64,000 bases of DNA from Glandiceps talaboti (GCF_964340395.1 NC_135551.1:9816379-9880378); one strand, 5' to 3'; shown: positions 1-10,701, counted from the stretch's first letter. Numbers and translations: made by a program. The notes: a model not told the origin generated them from the sequence alone.

Positions 1-1006
1 CACATTTTACAAACACCAATATGGTTTTCGGAAGCAACATGGCACCAAACTGTCTTTGATCAGCCTCACCCAACATCTTCTTGAAGAAATTGATAAGGGA
101 AATCCAATACTTGGGTTATTCATTGATATTTTCGAAAGCGTTTGACACCATAAATCATGATGTTCTAATATCGAAATTAGAATATTATGGAATACAAGGT
201 TTGCCCCTTCAATGGCTAAAAAATTATCTCACTTTCAGGTATCAGTTTGTAGGTATAAATGGTGTTGATTCCTCCAAACGGGCAATTACTTGTGGTGTTC
301 CCCAAGGCTCAATTCTAGGACCTACACATTTTCTTGTATATATTAATGATATACCACTATCTTCCGATTTATTTGACTTTAGATTGTATGCCGATGATTC
401 ATATTTATTCCATACTTTTACTGATAGAAGCAATGTTATTGATATGACACCAATGAGGTATGAATTAACAAATATCATGATGTTTGTCCATGATGTTTTA
501 CATAAAAGACTACCAAGCATCTTTCACGATTACTTCACTACAATTAGCCATTCTTATTCAACACGGCAAAGCAGGAGAAGCGATTTAAATATTCCAAGAA
601 CAAAACATAGGTCTGGCCAATTCAGCATAAAATATGCAGGTGCGAAACTATGGAATAAAATACCAGTGCATATTAGGACTATACAATGCAGGTCAGAGTT
701 TAAGCGGGAATTTAAAAAATGTCTACAGTCTGGTTGTTTCGGGATCTAGAGCTCATGTTTAATTTATTTTGTAATTTCAGTGTATTTCCATGTATCATCT
801 ATCACGTTAAATAGTCTTGATTGAAACAGGGCAAAATTAAATGATGAGTGTCATATGTTTTGTGAGGGGAGGACTCGATTAGTTGTGTAACAACTACTTC
901 CACACCCTTTTCCTGAATAACACGTTTATGTATATACATAAGGATATTTTGTTCTGTTCTGTATCAAATTTTTTTTTGTACGTGGGAATAAATTATTATT
1001 ATTATT
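1..1006 (+). pseudogene. LINE (CR1/L2/Rex-like) reverse transcriptase fragment, internally deleted
   Basis: Relic of a non-LTR retrotransposon that continues off the left edge. The frame from about position 3 reads into RT palm sequence, and an extra T near 133 shifts the frame. From 136 the frame reads SKAFDTINHDVL (motif A), GVPQGSILGP (motif B) and YADDSY (catalytic YADD, near 388-405). The sequence then jumps directly to the C-terminal KLWNKIPVHIRT region, so most of the thumb and connection is missing. The frame ends at 749. An AT-rich 3' region follows, ending in an (ATT)n tail at 990-1006, typical of this LINE class. It sits in intron 1 of the left receptor copy, on the opposite strand, and abuts the border of the duplicated segment at 1007. 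RT identity is secure; the exact clade is not. Confidence 0.8.
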
Positions 1007-1063
1007 ATACATAATATTTTTAAAGCAGTTCATATAATTCAACTGTGTAAACGAAACACTTAC

Positions 1064-1157
1064 CATCACCGTCACCAACTGTACTTGTTCCTAGGCAGGC
1101 ATAATATCCAAACGTTAAAAACAGTTCAAAACAAATCAACCACATCTGCTTCTTCAT
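1064..1157 (-). CDS. First coding exon (signal peptide) of a second, tandem receptor gene
   Basis: Duplicate of the exon at 59472-59565. The start codon is at 1155-1157 and the first residues are MKKQMWLICF, a basic start followed by a hydrophobic core ending near YYACLG, a good signal peptide. The exon ends with a GTAAGTG donor at 1063-1058 in phase 1, as in the right-hand copy. Compared with that copy the acidic end reads GDGDG instead of DDDDG. The rest of this gene lies beyond the left edge. This exon therefore marks the 5' end of the next member of a receptor cluster transcribed leftward. Confidence 0.82.
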
Positions 1158-1304
1158 TGTGTTTTTCGCCGCTGTACGTTAAAAACGCTAAGAAAGTGGC
1201 ATTTTCTTTCGCAAACTCTCCATTTGACACAGGATATCAGGAGAACGAACTGTAAGCTATGTCTCTAGATGTAACAACTACAAGACAGATGGTTGGTACG
1301 TAAA

Positions 1305-1711
1305 AGTGGCCATATGGATGAAAATTGGCTGTTTATCTTGGAACTTTAGATAATTTATAATACAACCCATACGTTTTTCTACTTGGAAATACAATGTGAG
1401 CGAACATATATAAAGTCCTTGTTTGTAACTCAATGAATTGTACAACATCTAACAAAGTGTAAAATAATTATTATTGTACGTACAATGACAATTTTTATAA
1501 TACTTTCAGTTTTTTGGGGGATTATTTGTTCGGTTGTTGTTGTTGTTGTTGTTGTTGTTGTTGCTGTTGTTGCTGTTGATGTTTGCAATGTACAAAGTTT
1601 AAAACACGGACTTAAAAAATGTTCATTTACATAGTTTTTTCAAATTAGACAACATATACAAAACATATACAAATTCAAAATAAATACTCGTTCATCATCC
1701 ATATGGTCCCT
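1305..1711. mobile_element. TTAA-type fold-back MITE, old copy 1
   Basis: The ends are imperfect inverted repeats beginning AGTGGCCATATGGATG and ending CATCCATATGGTCCCT. They match the element at 35452-35797, which has clear TTAA duplications. The interior contains the small palindrome TTGTACGTACAA and a (TTG)n tract at about 1532-1580. It lies just 5' of the receptor start codon and is shared with 59713-60163, so it inserted before the duplication. Its own TTAA flanks have decayed. Confidence 0.7.
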
Positions 1712-2590
1712 TGAATGTTAACTTTATAATCTACATTATTTAACACAAGGGTAGTGTACTCTACTCTCTACACACATGGATTCAAAACGTCCTAATATGT
1801 AGAAAAGCCCATAATTGTCGAAGCATATTGCATATTTACTAAAAGAATATAAGATTAACCAAACACTGCAGGCTGAACCGGTGTCTATTTGTTTCCTGTT
1901 CCACAAAGTACATGTTGTACACAAGAGGTAATTACTTGGGATATATATAGCATATTTAGCAGACGACTAATGGATATTCATATGATGATGAAAAGCAATC
2001 TGGTCTACGAATTTGCTCGCACACACACAAGCAGAAATAGGCGTATGATGGCGACAAAATATGTATTATGATGCAAATCCACTAATTCATATGGATCAAG
2101 GATAGACTTTAACTGGATAATTCCTTCAAATTATGTTTTTGCTTCGTTGAAATTTTGGACGTTATTATTTAGCCGGGGACGACCAGCCAGCAAGCGAGCT
2201 ACGACAGTGAGTTTATTGACACATCCTGACTCTTCTATAATCATGACTAGCAACAATAGGAAGTTCTTGCATTTTTCAGATTGTGTGCCTTTATCAGTCC
2301 AATCCTACACGATAGAAATAAATGTTAAAATCAGAACCTCAAAGTTACCAATTTCACAACACTACCGATGTTGTGAGTGTATTACTGAATAAATCGTGAA
2401 GTTGAATACGTTTTTAAAGTTGTGGGTGTATATTTGTTGAATACGTATTAATTTAACATCAAATACTTTCCTTTAATACTTACTTAGTTTGTATCAAGAC
2501 ATGTAACGATTTGGTAGTATGACGCGACCGACGTTCGTCTTGGTATGTGCTTTTGGGTGGTCATATGATGTGTTTTGTTGTTGTTAACGA

Positions 2591-2749
2591 ATGGCGGAAA
2601 CTGAGTTGCATCTAACTGTGCATACTCATTATAAATGTCATGAATCCGGACGTTTATCGTTAATGAACAGACTGAATATTATCCCTGCTACTGAATTTAG
2701 GACGAAGGAAGCTGATGTTCGAAAGTTAAAGGAGCTGATTGGCATTTAA
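2591..2749 (+). CDS. Small 52-codon ORF, hypothetical
   Basis: ATG-initiated frame, MAETELHLTV to KELKELIGI-like end (read KLKELIGI), stop TAA. It is below usual ORF cut-offs. The same 159 nt occur at 61038-61196 without a single difference that I can see, while surrounding duplicated DNA carries scattered substitutions and indels. No family is recognised. The perfect match could reflect constraint, or simply the recency of the duplication. It lies 1.4 kb upstream of the left receptor start and on the other strand. Confidence 0.2.
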   Translation: MAETELHLTVHTHYKCHESGRLSLMNRLNIIPATEFRTKEADVRKLKELIGI

Positions 2750-5023
2750 TGCTGTTGGGGCGAAGATAATTCACGTAGTCAGTGAGGCAGTGAACTTGAT
2801 GTTGGGTCAAGTACCAAAGCCTGTGGTCTTATACTTGATGTAGTATCGCATGGTCAGTGTAACGACAAACACTTAAATTACTTTATCGTGGCATGTTTCA
2901 GACATCACCGGAACATCAGTTCTACAAGAAGTTTGACTCGCTAATACTTTCGATTTGTTGGTGAACCTATTCTGTATCCTCGAAGAGACCATGTGATTAA
3001 TGGAAATGAGACACTCTTTTGACATCGTCGCATATATCTATAGTGAGCCATGATCTGTACATGTGTTATGTTAACCATTTTCCGTTGAACATTTCCTGTA
3101 ATTATAAACGACTGTGAACGCTATCCTGTGTGATTACCTTCATTGATTGATATTTCTTAGCACCGAACACTTTCCTAATTACCTAATTCTGCAATTACTA
3201 TTTATGGGCAGAGTTGTTGTAGTTGTGTATTTGTCGCCAGATTACTCACGGAACAAGCCGTCGCGATTACCCGCTGTTCAAACACTACAACTGTGATCAC
3301 TTGGTGTATCATCGTGTAGAGTTGTGTTGAATACTTTAAAGCTTGGTATCCTTCATTAAGCAATAGATACTTTGTGAACATTTATAGCAATGTCGCAACT
3401 GTGTAAATTTAGCATTGTAAGAACTTTTGTAGAATACTTTTGTATATGTATGTTTTACTATATTATCTTCAGAAAAACTTAGCTTTACTGAACTTTGTAA
3501 ATACTTCAATGATTCGTGTATTTCTAAACTATTTGTATTAATTACTGTCACATTAAAGCAACGAAAATAGACAATCATGGTGACACTGTAGTCACTTTCG
3601 TGACATGACCTATACATTATGGATAATTTATCAATATTCCCGTAAAATTGGAAGGTATAGAAGGTTACCAATCCCCAACTTTGACATGAAGTGAAGCACA
3701 TGTTGACCAGGTAATGTATGTCAGAAAAGAATTGTCACTTTGCTAGCATCTTAAGGAATATGGTGTACATTAAATGCAGGCACAGCGACGTGATCGGAAA
3801 CTTTACTGTAGATACGATGACATGATTGCAGACATATTCACATAGTTCGAATTGAGTAGCACTCAAAAATCATTGACAGCAATGAAATTCACAAATTTCA
3901 GCCAATGAACATGGTTCTGTTATTTTCGTTAAGTACTGTTTCAGTGCTGAGAGAAGACGTAACACCAGGTACACAGTCTTTTTTGGAAACAATGCCACTG
4001 CATGTGTGACCACCTCGTCTTAGGTGGCGCACATCATACATGCGCGCAACTGAGGACGTTGCAGCTGGTGATTTGGTATTGACACCAATTGGATAGGTTG
4101 CCATACTTTTGACAATTGTTTTAATTCAGAAATAGTTTGATGTTTTGGGGAATCATAAAAAGAAATTGGCGTCTATTTATTCCGATATTGTATATAATTA
4201 TGGTTTAAGCATTTACAGTATATCAACAATGGAAGCCAAAGATCATTTATTAACTGATAAGTGAAAATCCATTAAGCTTAAGAGAGGCATTCAGTTTGCA
4301 TCTGGATTTATAAATGTGGTAATGTGGCTATGGTAATGAACTTTTTAGTGGCACAATGAAGTCAATTATTGAGAAAAAGGCATAAGATAAATTTACATAT
4401 TTGATATATGTTTTGTCACTAGTCTTTACCTGCTAAGACCTCGGAGAGCAATAACATCTGGACATGTCCCAAGAGCAATTTCAAGAACTTAGTAAACATA
4501 CCCAATATGTGTATGAATTCAAAGGTCAACATTTCCCAGTCAGATACCAGCTACTCTATAAAGCATGTCCATTTGCTACATTGTCACTATTGAACAATAG
4601 AGTATGAGTATAGCTAACCATTTAAAATGCAAGTGTTGTAGCAGTATCGAAGTTGAAGTGTTGTTGGGAAACATTGCTCGAGTGATATACAGCCTGTTGA
4701 CCACATAGATTTTGATTTACAACATATTTATTTCACAGGAAAGAATACATATCAGACATACAAACGAGTTTACTGTAGATATCACAGTGTCCTAGTACAG
4801 GCAAATGCTACAGTTCAGGTATTCGAAAATAAGAGTCAAGCCTGCAATATGCCTGGTAATCTTTGCATTTTTTTTAAGATGATCTATTATAAAGACTCGC
4901 ATAATAACAATCGAGAAATTCAATGTAGAAACGTGTAACATCATGACTAATAATTAACATTTGAACTTGGCACTTCTTCGTTTGGAGTCATGGCTCCAAC
5001 AGCACTAAATACATGTATTTTGG

Positions 5024-5100
5024 TATGTGGAAGCAGGCCCGTTGCCCCCAACCTTTTGCCCCCTGGCCTTTTCCCACCCGGTCATTTTGCCCCCCCCCCC
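5024..5100. repeat. C-rich motif array (GGGGCAAAA-type)
   Basis: Read on the minus strand it is a run of related words, GGGGGCAAAATGACCGGG, GGGAAAAGGCC, GGGGGCAAAAGG and GGGGGCAACGGG, ending in a run of 13 C on the plus strand. It looks like one end of a motif-array MITE similar in style to the element at 33657-34101. Confidence 0.5.
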
Positions 5101-5499
5101 TATCTGAATCGAAAGTACTTTCAGAGAAACTTAAATTTTAGTTTTAATCGACATGAACACAGTAAATTACAATAATACTGTTATCGCATAATACAAATAA
5201 GAAAAGAAGTATGAATGCTTAGGTGCAAATATCAAATTCACATTGAATACACTAACCAATCCTAACGATGTGAGTGCACACTTTTTAATGATAGCACTGG
5301 GTATACAATTTCAGAATTTATTCAACAATTTGCTATATGAAGGAGAAAGTCAAAGCCTGTCCAACTTGAAAGCCTACCTCTTTGAATATATATGTATAGA
5401 TACTTGAATGGTTGTCTCTAGATAAACTCTTCAGTAGCTTTCAGTTATTCTTCTATACACCTTCAACATAAGCGTCAAATGTAAAGGTAGAAAAAGAAA

Positions 5500-6680
5500 G
5501 CTTACCCTTGATTACATATGTGTACAGATATTGCTGACAACTGAACTTGAAATAACTATTGCTATTGAATACATCTACCTAGCTAGAAATTGGTCTTGAA
5601 ATAACTACGAACTACACTAACCAAGGTAACATTGCGCTAAACAGTTGACATTTGAACTTGTAATGACATAAATGTAACCACGTCACCCAGACTTAACCCT
5701 ACTAACTAACATTTCGGCTTACTGTTGACACCTGAGCTTGTAATAAATACTCACTAGATCAATCTGGGTAAAATCACATATACCAATTGTTATTTTAATT
5801 TTAACTATTAATCCATCAACCCAGGGAACATTATGTCTAGCAGTTGAACTTTAATTTTGATATTTCTAATAACAAACCGACGTGGGTAACAACACATGTA
5901 ACAGTTGATCATCGAACTTGAAATAACTATTAACAGCATCAATCATTCATACCAGCTAACAAATAAACTTGGTAACTATTGACTCCATAAACATATCTAA
6001 TACCATTCCTTAACAGTGGACATTTGGACTCGTCCTAACTTTTTACCATGTCAACCTAGCTTACATTAATATAAACCCAACAGTTGACAATTGAACTTGA
6101 ATTAACTATTAACAGCATCAATGTAGCTAACATCATTCATACCAGCTAACAAATGAACTAGGTAACTATTGACTCCATAAACATATATAATACCATTCCT
6201 TAACAGTTGACATTTGGACTCGTCATAACCTTTGACCATGTCAACCTAGCTAACATTGATATAAACCTAACACTTGAAATGTAAACTCGAAACAACTATA
6301 TAAAAAACTATATGTTCTTTTAATCCAAGATGTCAAGTTGTAATTTACCCTTAACTTGACATAAGTAACGGCATTTAATATCACATTCAACAGTTATCAT
6401 TGGACTTGAGATAATTAATAAATGAACTATTAGTCTTGCTAATGCCACAGTTCTCATGTGAATTAATAGTCAATAGTCAATTTCTGAACTTGGTATAACT
6501 ATTGACAAAGTCAATCTTAGAAACAGCACATTGAACAGCTGACCTTGAACTTAATGTAACTATTGACAAAACCAACCTGTCCAATGAACATCATAACCAA
6601 GACTTGATCTTTGAACTTGGCATATAAATTGACATCATTAATTTAATTCATATCACGACTAGAATATTTGACATTTGAAT
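5500..6680. repeat. Degenerate minisatellite, about 80-bp units
   Basis: The phrase CAGTTGACATTTGAACTTG followed by AATAACTATTRAC and CAATCTAGCTAACATC recurs many times with drift. Within it a longer block of about 180 bp is duplicated (about 5906-6085 against 6086-6275, sharing ACCATTCCTTAACAGT and GACTCGTC). No coding frame is maintained. Confidence 0.7.
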
Positions 6681-7079
6681 TTCAACATTCCATAATTTAT
6701 CAACAATATACACACAAAAGTACAACATATCGAAACATATATTGGTGAATTAATACATAAATAATTATGAATCGCTAAGCTTAGTATATATGTGAAGAGA
6801 ATGTGTGGCACTAAAGTTTTGCCCGAATTTGAATTTATTTTCAGGGACCATTTTCAGTTCATGCAGAAGTGCTTTCATATCACGATTTTAAGTAATTGCA
6901 GCGTAACAAAACTTTCAATCAAAACTTTTATAGGTACATAGCATGGTCATTTATGGTGTTCAGAGTCTATATTTAAGTTTATAGCAGTAATGTTAATAAT
7001 TTAAATAACAATTCTTTCGATTAATCGATTGCACAGAACAACATGAACTGGATGTTACACATGGTCACATGTTTTGGCC

Positions 7080-7646
7080 TATTTGTCTCTTCTTTCAGCA
7101 TTTCTTTCTCTTCGACTGGTCTTTTTCGGCTTCCTTGATTCTGCTTTTAGGTTTTTGGATTGCATGCCTGCCATTCTACTTGCTCTTGTGGTTTCATCTG
7201 TCTTTTTATTTAACATGGCCGGTTCTTCTAACTTCTTCTCTAACTTCTTTGCAACTTGTGTCAGCTTTTCGGTCTCCTCTCGATATTCCTACATCCTCTT
7301 CTTTACCTCTGGCTATGCTTCCTCGCCTAAAGACTTTTTTGTCACTTCCTTTGGGTTGATCAAATTTCTTCCCTGACTTCTCAGGTATATTCGCTTTTTC
7401 TGTGGTCTGTTCCATTAACATGCATGCTTCCTCTTTACTTAACTTAATCTTCGTATGCCTTTGTGCCAATTTTTCTCCTGTTTTATTCATAGACTCTCCA
7501 GTGGGTTTTCTTTCCCCTTTCATCGCAACCTTGGTCTTATCTCTTGTTTTATTTGATTCCTGTCTGGGTTTACTCTCCTCTTCCTTTGGCAAAACCATCT
7601 CGTCCATTGCCCTATCAGTTTCTTCCTTTCGTTTCTTTGCCTTTTC
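7080..7646 (-). pseudogene. Severed 3' part of the Lys/Glu-rich tail exon
   Basis: Minus-strand frame from 7646 down to the stop at 7206: EKAKKRKEETDRAMDEM and onward, about 146 residues rich in K, E, R, T and S. It is the continuation of the exon at 9577-10281. Both sides of the LINE read GAAAAGGCAAAGAA in the same frame, so removing the insert restores one open frame (LEKAKKRKEET). Beyond 7206 the same composition continues in a shifted frame to about 7080, suggesting decay after the insertion cut this part off. The segment has no recognisable fold and is a low-complexity charged tail. Confidence 0.62.
7633..7646. repeat. Target-site duplication, left
   Basis: TTCTTTGCCTTTTC, repeated exactly at 9590-9603. 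It brackets the LINE insertion. Confidence 0.85.
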
Positions 7647-9589
7647 GTATTGATGTAGTTTTTTCAATTTAATTTTAAGTACTGGTAACTTTCCAACCAG
7701 CTGGGGAAAGGGTATCATATACCCCCTACACAAAAAAGGTCCTATTACTGATGTTAATAACTTTCGTGGTATTTCTTTACTTTCATCTCTGAGTAAGATT
7801 TTTACAAAAATTATCAATGATCGGCTGGTTGAATGGGCAACAGAATCTGATCTAATTATTGAAGCACAAGCTGGTTTCAGGAAAGGCTACAGTACCATGG
7901 ACAATATTTTTACGTTACAGGCTGCCGTGCAGAAATACCTTTCACAGAAAGGAGGTAGATTACATTGTATTTTCATAGATTTTTCTAAAGCGTTTGATCG
8001 TGTAACACACAGTTATTTATGGTATAGACTGATTTCGTATGGTTTACATGGTTCTGTTTTGAGAGTACTTAGATCTATGTATGCAAATATCGAGTCCTGT
8101 GTGTTATGTAATGGTGGGCTAACTGATTATTTTACATGTAAAGTGGGTACACGACAAGGCTGTATGCTCAGTCCTATGCTCTTTTCTTTGTTTATAAACG
8201 AATTGGCTACATATATGAATAGGGACAACAATGGGGGACTATTTGTAAATACCGACATTGACAATTTCGGCATACTGTTGTATGCTGACGATGTTGCTGA
8301 TGTAGCTGATCTCCCGATAAAGTTACAGAGAAAACTGAACCAACTTGAGCTCTTTTGTAAAGATTGGGGTATGTCAGTAAATCTGGATAAATCAAAAATA
8401 ATAGTTTTTAGAAATGGGGGCATTCTAAGGCGGACAGAAAAATGGTTTTACAGAAAGAAACCTGTAAATGTTGTCAAACATTATAATTACCTTGGCATAG
8501 TCATGTCATCAAGGCTTTCGTGGTCACCAGCAAAGGAATATTTAGTTGCCAAAGGAAGCAAAGCATTACATCAGCTATTTATTGTAATTAGAAAATTAGG
8601 TGGTTTACCCCCAATACAGGCTTTCAAGCTCTTTGACAGTGTGATTGTTCCAATTATATGTTACGGCTCAGAAATATGGGGTTACGAGTATTCTCCAGTT
8701 ATCGAAAGTCTTCAATTTAAGTTTTGTCGTTTTATTTTAGGCGTAAATTCTAGTGTAAACTCTGAGGTTCTACTAGGAGAATGTGGAAGATTTCCACTTT
8801 ACTGTATGTATATGAAGCGTTGTGTTTCTTATTGGTTGAAACTATTGGGAATGGAGAATACTCGTTACCCCAAAGCTTGTTATGAAATGTTAAGAAACTT
8901 AGACGTAGCGGGTAGAACAACATGGGCAACAAAAATTCGTGAAATATTATTTCGGTACGGTTTTGGAATTGTGTGGATTGAACAGCAGGTAGGAGATAAT
9001 AGAGCATTTTTGGAATTGTTTTCTGAAAGATTAAAAGATTGTTACAGGCAGGAATGGTCGGCATCGCTACATGAATGCCCACGTTTACGTTCATATGTTA
9101 ATTTTAAAACTTTACTTCAACCGGAATTGTACCTTTCATGTATTACTATTCCAAAATTTAAGTTTGATTTGGCCAAATTTCGTTGTTCTAGTCACCAGCT
9201 TGCAATTGAAGCTGGTCGACATTCTAAACCCCCAATTCCCGCTCATCTTAGATTTTGCCCATACTGTGAAGGGCGTGGTGTGTATATTGTTGAAGATGAG
9301 TGTCATTTTCTCTTATTTTGCCCTTTATATGACATATTTAGACATGCACTCATTCCCTATAAATATTGTAACTTTCCAACTAGAGAGAAATGTTTTTTCT
9401 TACTGTCTTGTAAGAATGATACTGTTCAATTTAAACTAGCACTATTTATACATAAGTCTTTTAAATGCCGTCAAGAATTCGTAGCCACTCTGTAACTCTT
9501 TCACTCTCTGCATCTTGTTTTGTATATTTTGTTGTGCGATGGGCTAAGGCCTTAGCATATTTGCAATAAAACTACATCAATACGATGTA
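7647..9589 (+). mobile_element. 5'-truncated non-LTR retrotransposon with intact RT C-terminal ORF
   Basis: Insert of 1,943 bp between 14-bp target-site duplications. The 5' end starts inside the RT fingers region. The first 18 nt (GTATTGATGTAGTTTTTT) are the inverted complement of the 3' tail (AAAACTACATCAATAC), a junction consistent with twin priming or template switching. The 3' end is a short UTR with AATAAA and a tail of CTACATCAATACGATGTA. It is inserted antisense to the receptor gene and cuts its Lys/Glu-rich tail exon. Confidence 0.88.
7663..9495 (+). CDS. Non-LTR retrotransposon ORF2 C-terminal part: reverse transcriptase plus zinc-knuckle domain
   Basis: The frame is open from 7654 to the stop after 9495, about 610 residues, with no ATG needed at the truncated 5' end. 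RT motifs in order: SWGKGIIYPLHKKG and NNFRGISLLS (motifs 0-1), FIDFSKAFDRV (A), GTRQGCMLSPMLF (B), LLYADDVADVA (C, catalytic YADD at 8281-8292), then LDKSKIIVF and HYNYLGI (D and E). The C-terminus has a Cys/His cluster CPYCEGRG..EDECHFLLFCPLY, common in Jockey/CR1/Tx1-group LINEs. Upstream endonuclease and ORF1 are absent. The lack of stops or frameshifts indicates a fairly recent insertion. The exact clade needs a phylogeny. Confidence 0.88.
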   Translation, partial: FNLILSTGNFPTSWGKGIIYPLHKKGPITDVNNFRGISLLSSLSKIFTKIINDRLVEWATESDLIIEAQAGFRKGYSTMDNIFTLQAAVQKYLSQKGGRLHCIFIDFSKAFDRVTHSYLWYRLISYGLHGSVLRVLRSMYANIESCVLCNGGLTDYFTCKVGTRQGCMLSPMLFSLFINELATYMNRDNNGGLFVNTDIDNFGILLYADDVADVADLPIKLQRKLNQLELFCKDWGMSVNLDKSKIIVFRNGGILRRTEKWFYRKKPVNVVKHYNYLGIVMSSRLSWSPAKEYLVAKGSKALHQLFIVIRKLGGLPPIQAFKLFDSVIVPIICYGSEIWGYEYSPVIESLQFKFCRFILGVNSSVNSEVLLGECGRFPLYCMYMKRCVSYWLKLLGMENTRYPKACYEMLRNLDVAGRTTWATKIREILFRYGFGIVWIEQQVGDNRAFLELFSERLKDCYRQEWSASLHECPRLRSYVNFKTLLQPELYLSCITIPKFKFDLAKFRCSSHQLAIEAGRHSKPPIPAHLRFCPYCEGRGVYIVEDECHFLLFCPLYDIFRHALIPYKYCNFPTREKCFFLLSCKNDTVQFKLALFIHKSFKCRQEFVATL

Positions 9590-10281
9590 TTCTTTGCCTT
9601 TTCCAATGACATGTATGTCTCTCGCATTTGATTCTTTGTCTCACCTCGTACTTTCCTTGTAACTTTTTTCCCATACTTTGGATTACCAATCTCTTCAATT
9701 GGATGCCCTTTGTCTTCCCTGTGATGGTCTGTGTCTTTCTCATCCTTCTTTGTTGCATTCATTGTATCTGGTGACTTTTCAAATGACTCTACTTTCTTCT
9801 CCAGTGTCTTTTTCTTATTTTCTCTTGACCTTAACTGTGCTTTTCCCTTTCCTTGATTTTCTATCTTTTCTTCAGACTGCTTCGCAGTTTCTGTAGATGG
9901 GGTGTTTTGCTCATCAGGTCTCTCTGTTTCACCACTTTCATCCTTTATGTCGTCCCTTTCATAGTGTTTATCTTTCTCTGATTTGTTTTTTTCCTCCTCT
10001 GGCGTCTTCTTTAACTCCTTCAGGGCTGGCATTCTTTCACCCTGTTGATTCTCCGTTTCTTCCACTGTCTTATTTCTGTCTCTTTCAGGCTTCTTAGCTT
10101 CTTCCTTCAACGTGTTTGTTACTTCCTTTGACTTAGGTGCTTCTTTCCCTATATCTTTCGTTTGCTTCCCCGTCTCCACTGTGACTTCCTTTAACTTCTT
10201 TTGCTTCTGGGGCTGCCTTGTAATTTCCTTCGGCATTGCATTTAGTTGATCATTCATCAGAAATGCTCCATAGCATACAGC
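9577..10281 (-). CDS. Receptor exon 29 (alternative C-terminus): Lys/Glu-rich tail, truncated by LINE
   Basis: The acceptor is TTATTCACAG at 10282-10291 and the exon opens AVCYGAFLMNDQL in phase 0, matching the donor of exon 28. About 235 residues follow, dominated by K, E, T and R with repeated KEKE-like stretches, probably disordered or coiled. The frame now ends at a TGA at 9577-9579 created by the LINE junction (EKAKNTSY*). Before insertion it continued into 7646-7206. Membership of the receptor transcript is inferred from splice phase only, and it could be a separate downstream gene. Confidence 0.5.
   Translation of the reverse strand, partial: AVCYGAFLMNDQLNAMPKEITRQPQKQKKLKEVTVETGKQTKDIGKEAPKSKEVTNTLKEEAKKPERDRNKTVEETENQQGERMPALKELKKTPEEEKNKSEKDKHYERDDIKDESGETERPDEQNTPSTETAKQSEEKIENQGKGKAQLRSRENKKKTLEKKVESFEKSPDTMNATKKDEKDTDHHREDKGHPIEEIGNPKYGKKVTRKVRGETKNQMRETYMSLEKAKNTSY
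9590..9603. repeat. Target-site duplication, right
   Basis: TTCTTTGCCTTTTC, an exact copy of 7633-7646. Confidence 0.85.
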
Positions 10282-10701
10282 CTGTGAATAATATTATTAT
10301 ACAAAATATTCAGTACCTCTGTTTATTGTGATTTAATTTCAATCTTTTTTTTAAATTAAAAGAAGCATTTGATACCAATAAAAATGTAAATGAGAAATTG
10401 GAATGTGTTCATTTGAAGAAAAAAAATATTCGAACTTATCTCGTTTCCCGAAGGTTAACTCAATCGTTTGAGTCAAAAATATAATTTCATTTGAAAAGAA
10501 AACGTAAAACACAGACTTTGTTAAAAGCAACATAATTTCCGATAATTTATGGTATTGATACTATAACACGTGATAACATGTCACTCCATACGCTTTCCAT
10601 AATGTTTATATGTTTTAAAACTGTTGTTTGTTCTAAACCGTAGGAAATACTGTTGTTGAAAGACATAAAGCTATTCATATAAGGTCTATGTGAAAACTTA
10701 C

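Larger units (their letters stand above)
1007..4610. repeat. Left copy of segmental duplication (receptor exon 1 plus upstream flank)
   Basis: Nearly identical to 59415-62528 in the same orientation. It carries the signal-peptide exon, its 5' flank, the old TTAA-type MITE and about 2.9 kb of further upstream DNA. The main difference is a block of about 520 bp at 3211-3735 that is absent from the right copy; outside it only scattered substitutions and small indels are seen. The borders are sharp: a LINE tail on the left and unrelated sequence after 4610. This shows tandem duplication of a receptor locus with a period of about 58 kb. Confidence 0.92.
4611..7069. other. Intergenic DNA: C-rich motif array and degenerate minisatellite
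   Basis: There is no convincing gene. It holds a short C-rich array at 5024-5100 and a long degenerate tandem repeat at about 5500-6680, listed separately. The rest is unremarkable AT-rich sequence. The interval separates the 3' end of the main receptor gene from the promoter side of its left-hand duplicate. Confidence 0.6.

Noticed and set aside
3898-4104. 68-codon minus-strand ORF conserved in both duplicates (61811-62017)
   Set aside because: Only one base differs, but the duplicate is young and no family or splice context is visible; not enough to call a gene.
7402-7653. Plus-strand frame with hydrophobic residues near the K/E tail
   Set aside because: Complement of the Lys/Glu-rich minus-strand exon; such complements read as Phe/Leu/Ser-rich by composition.
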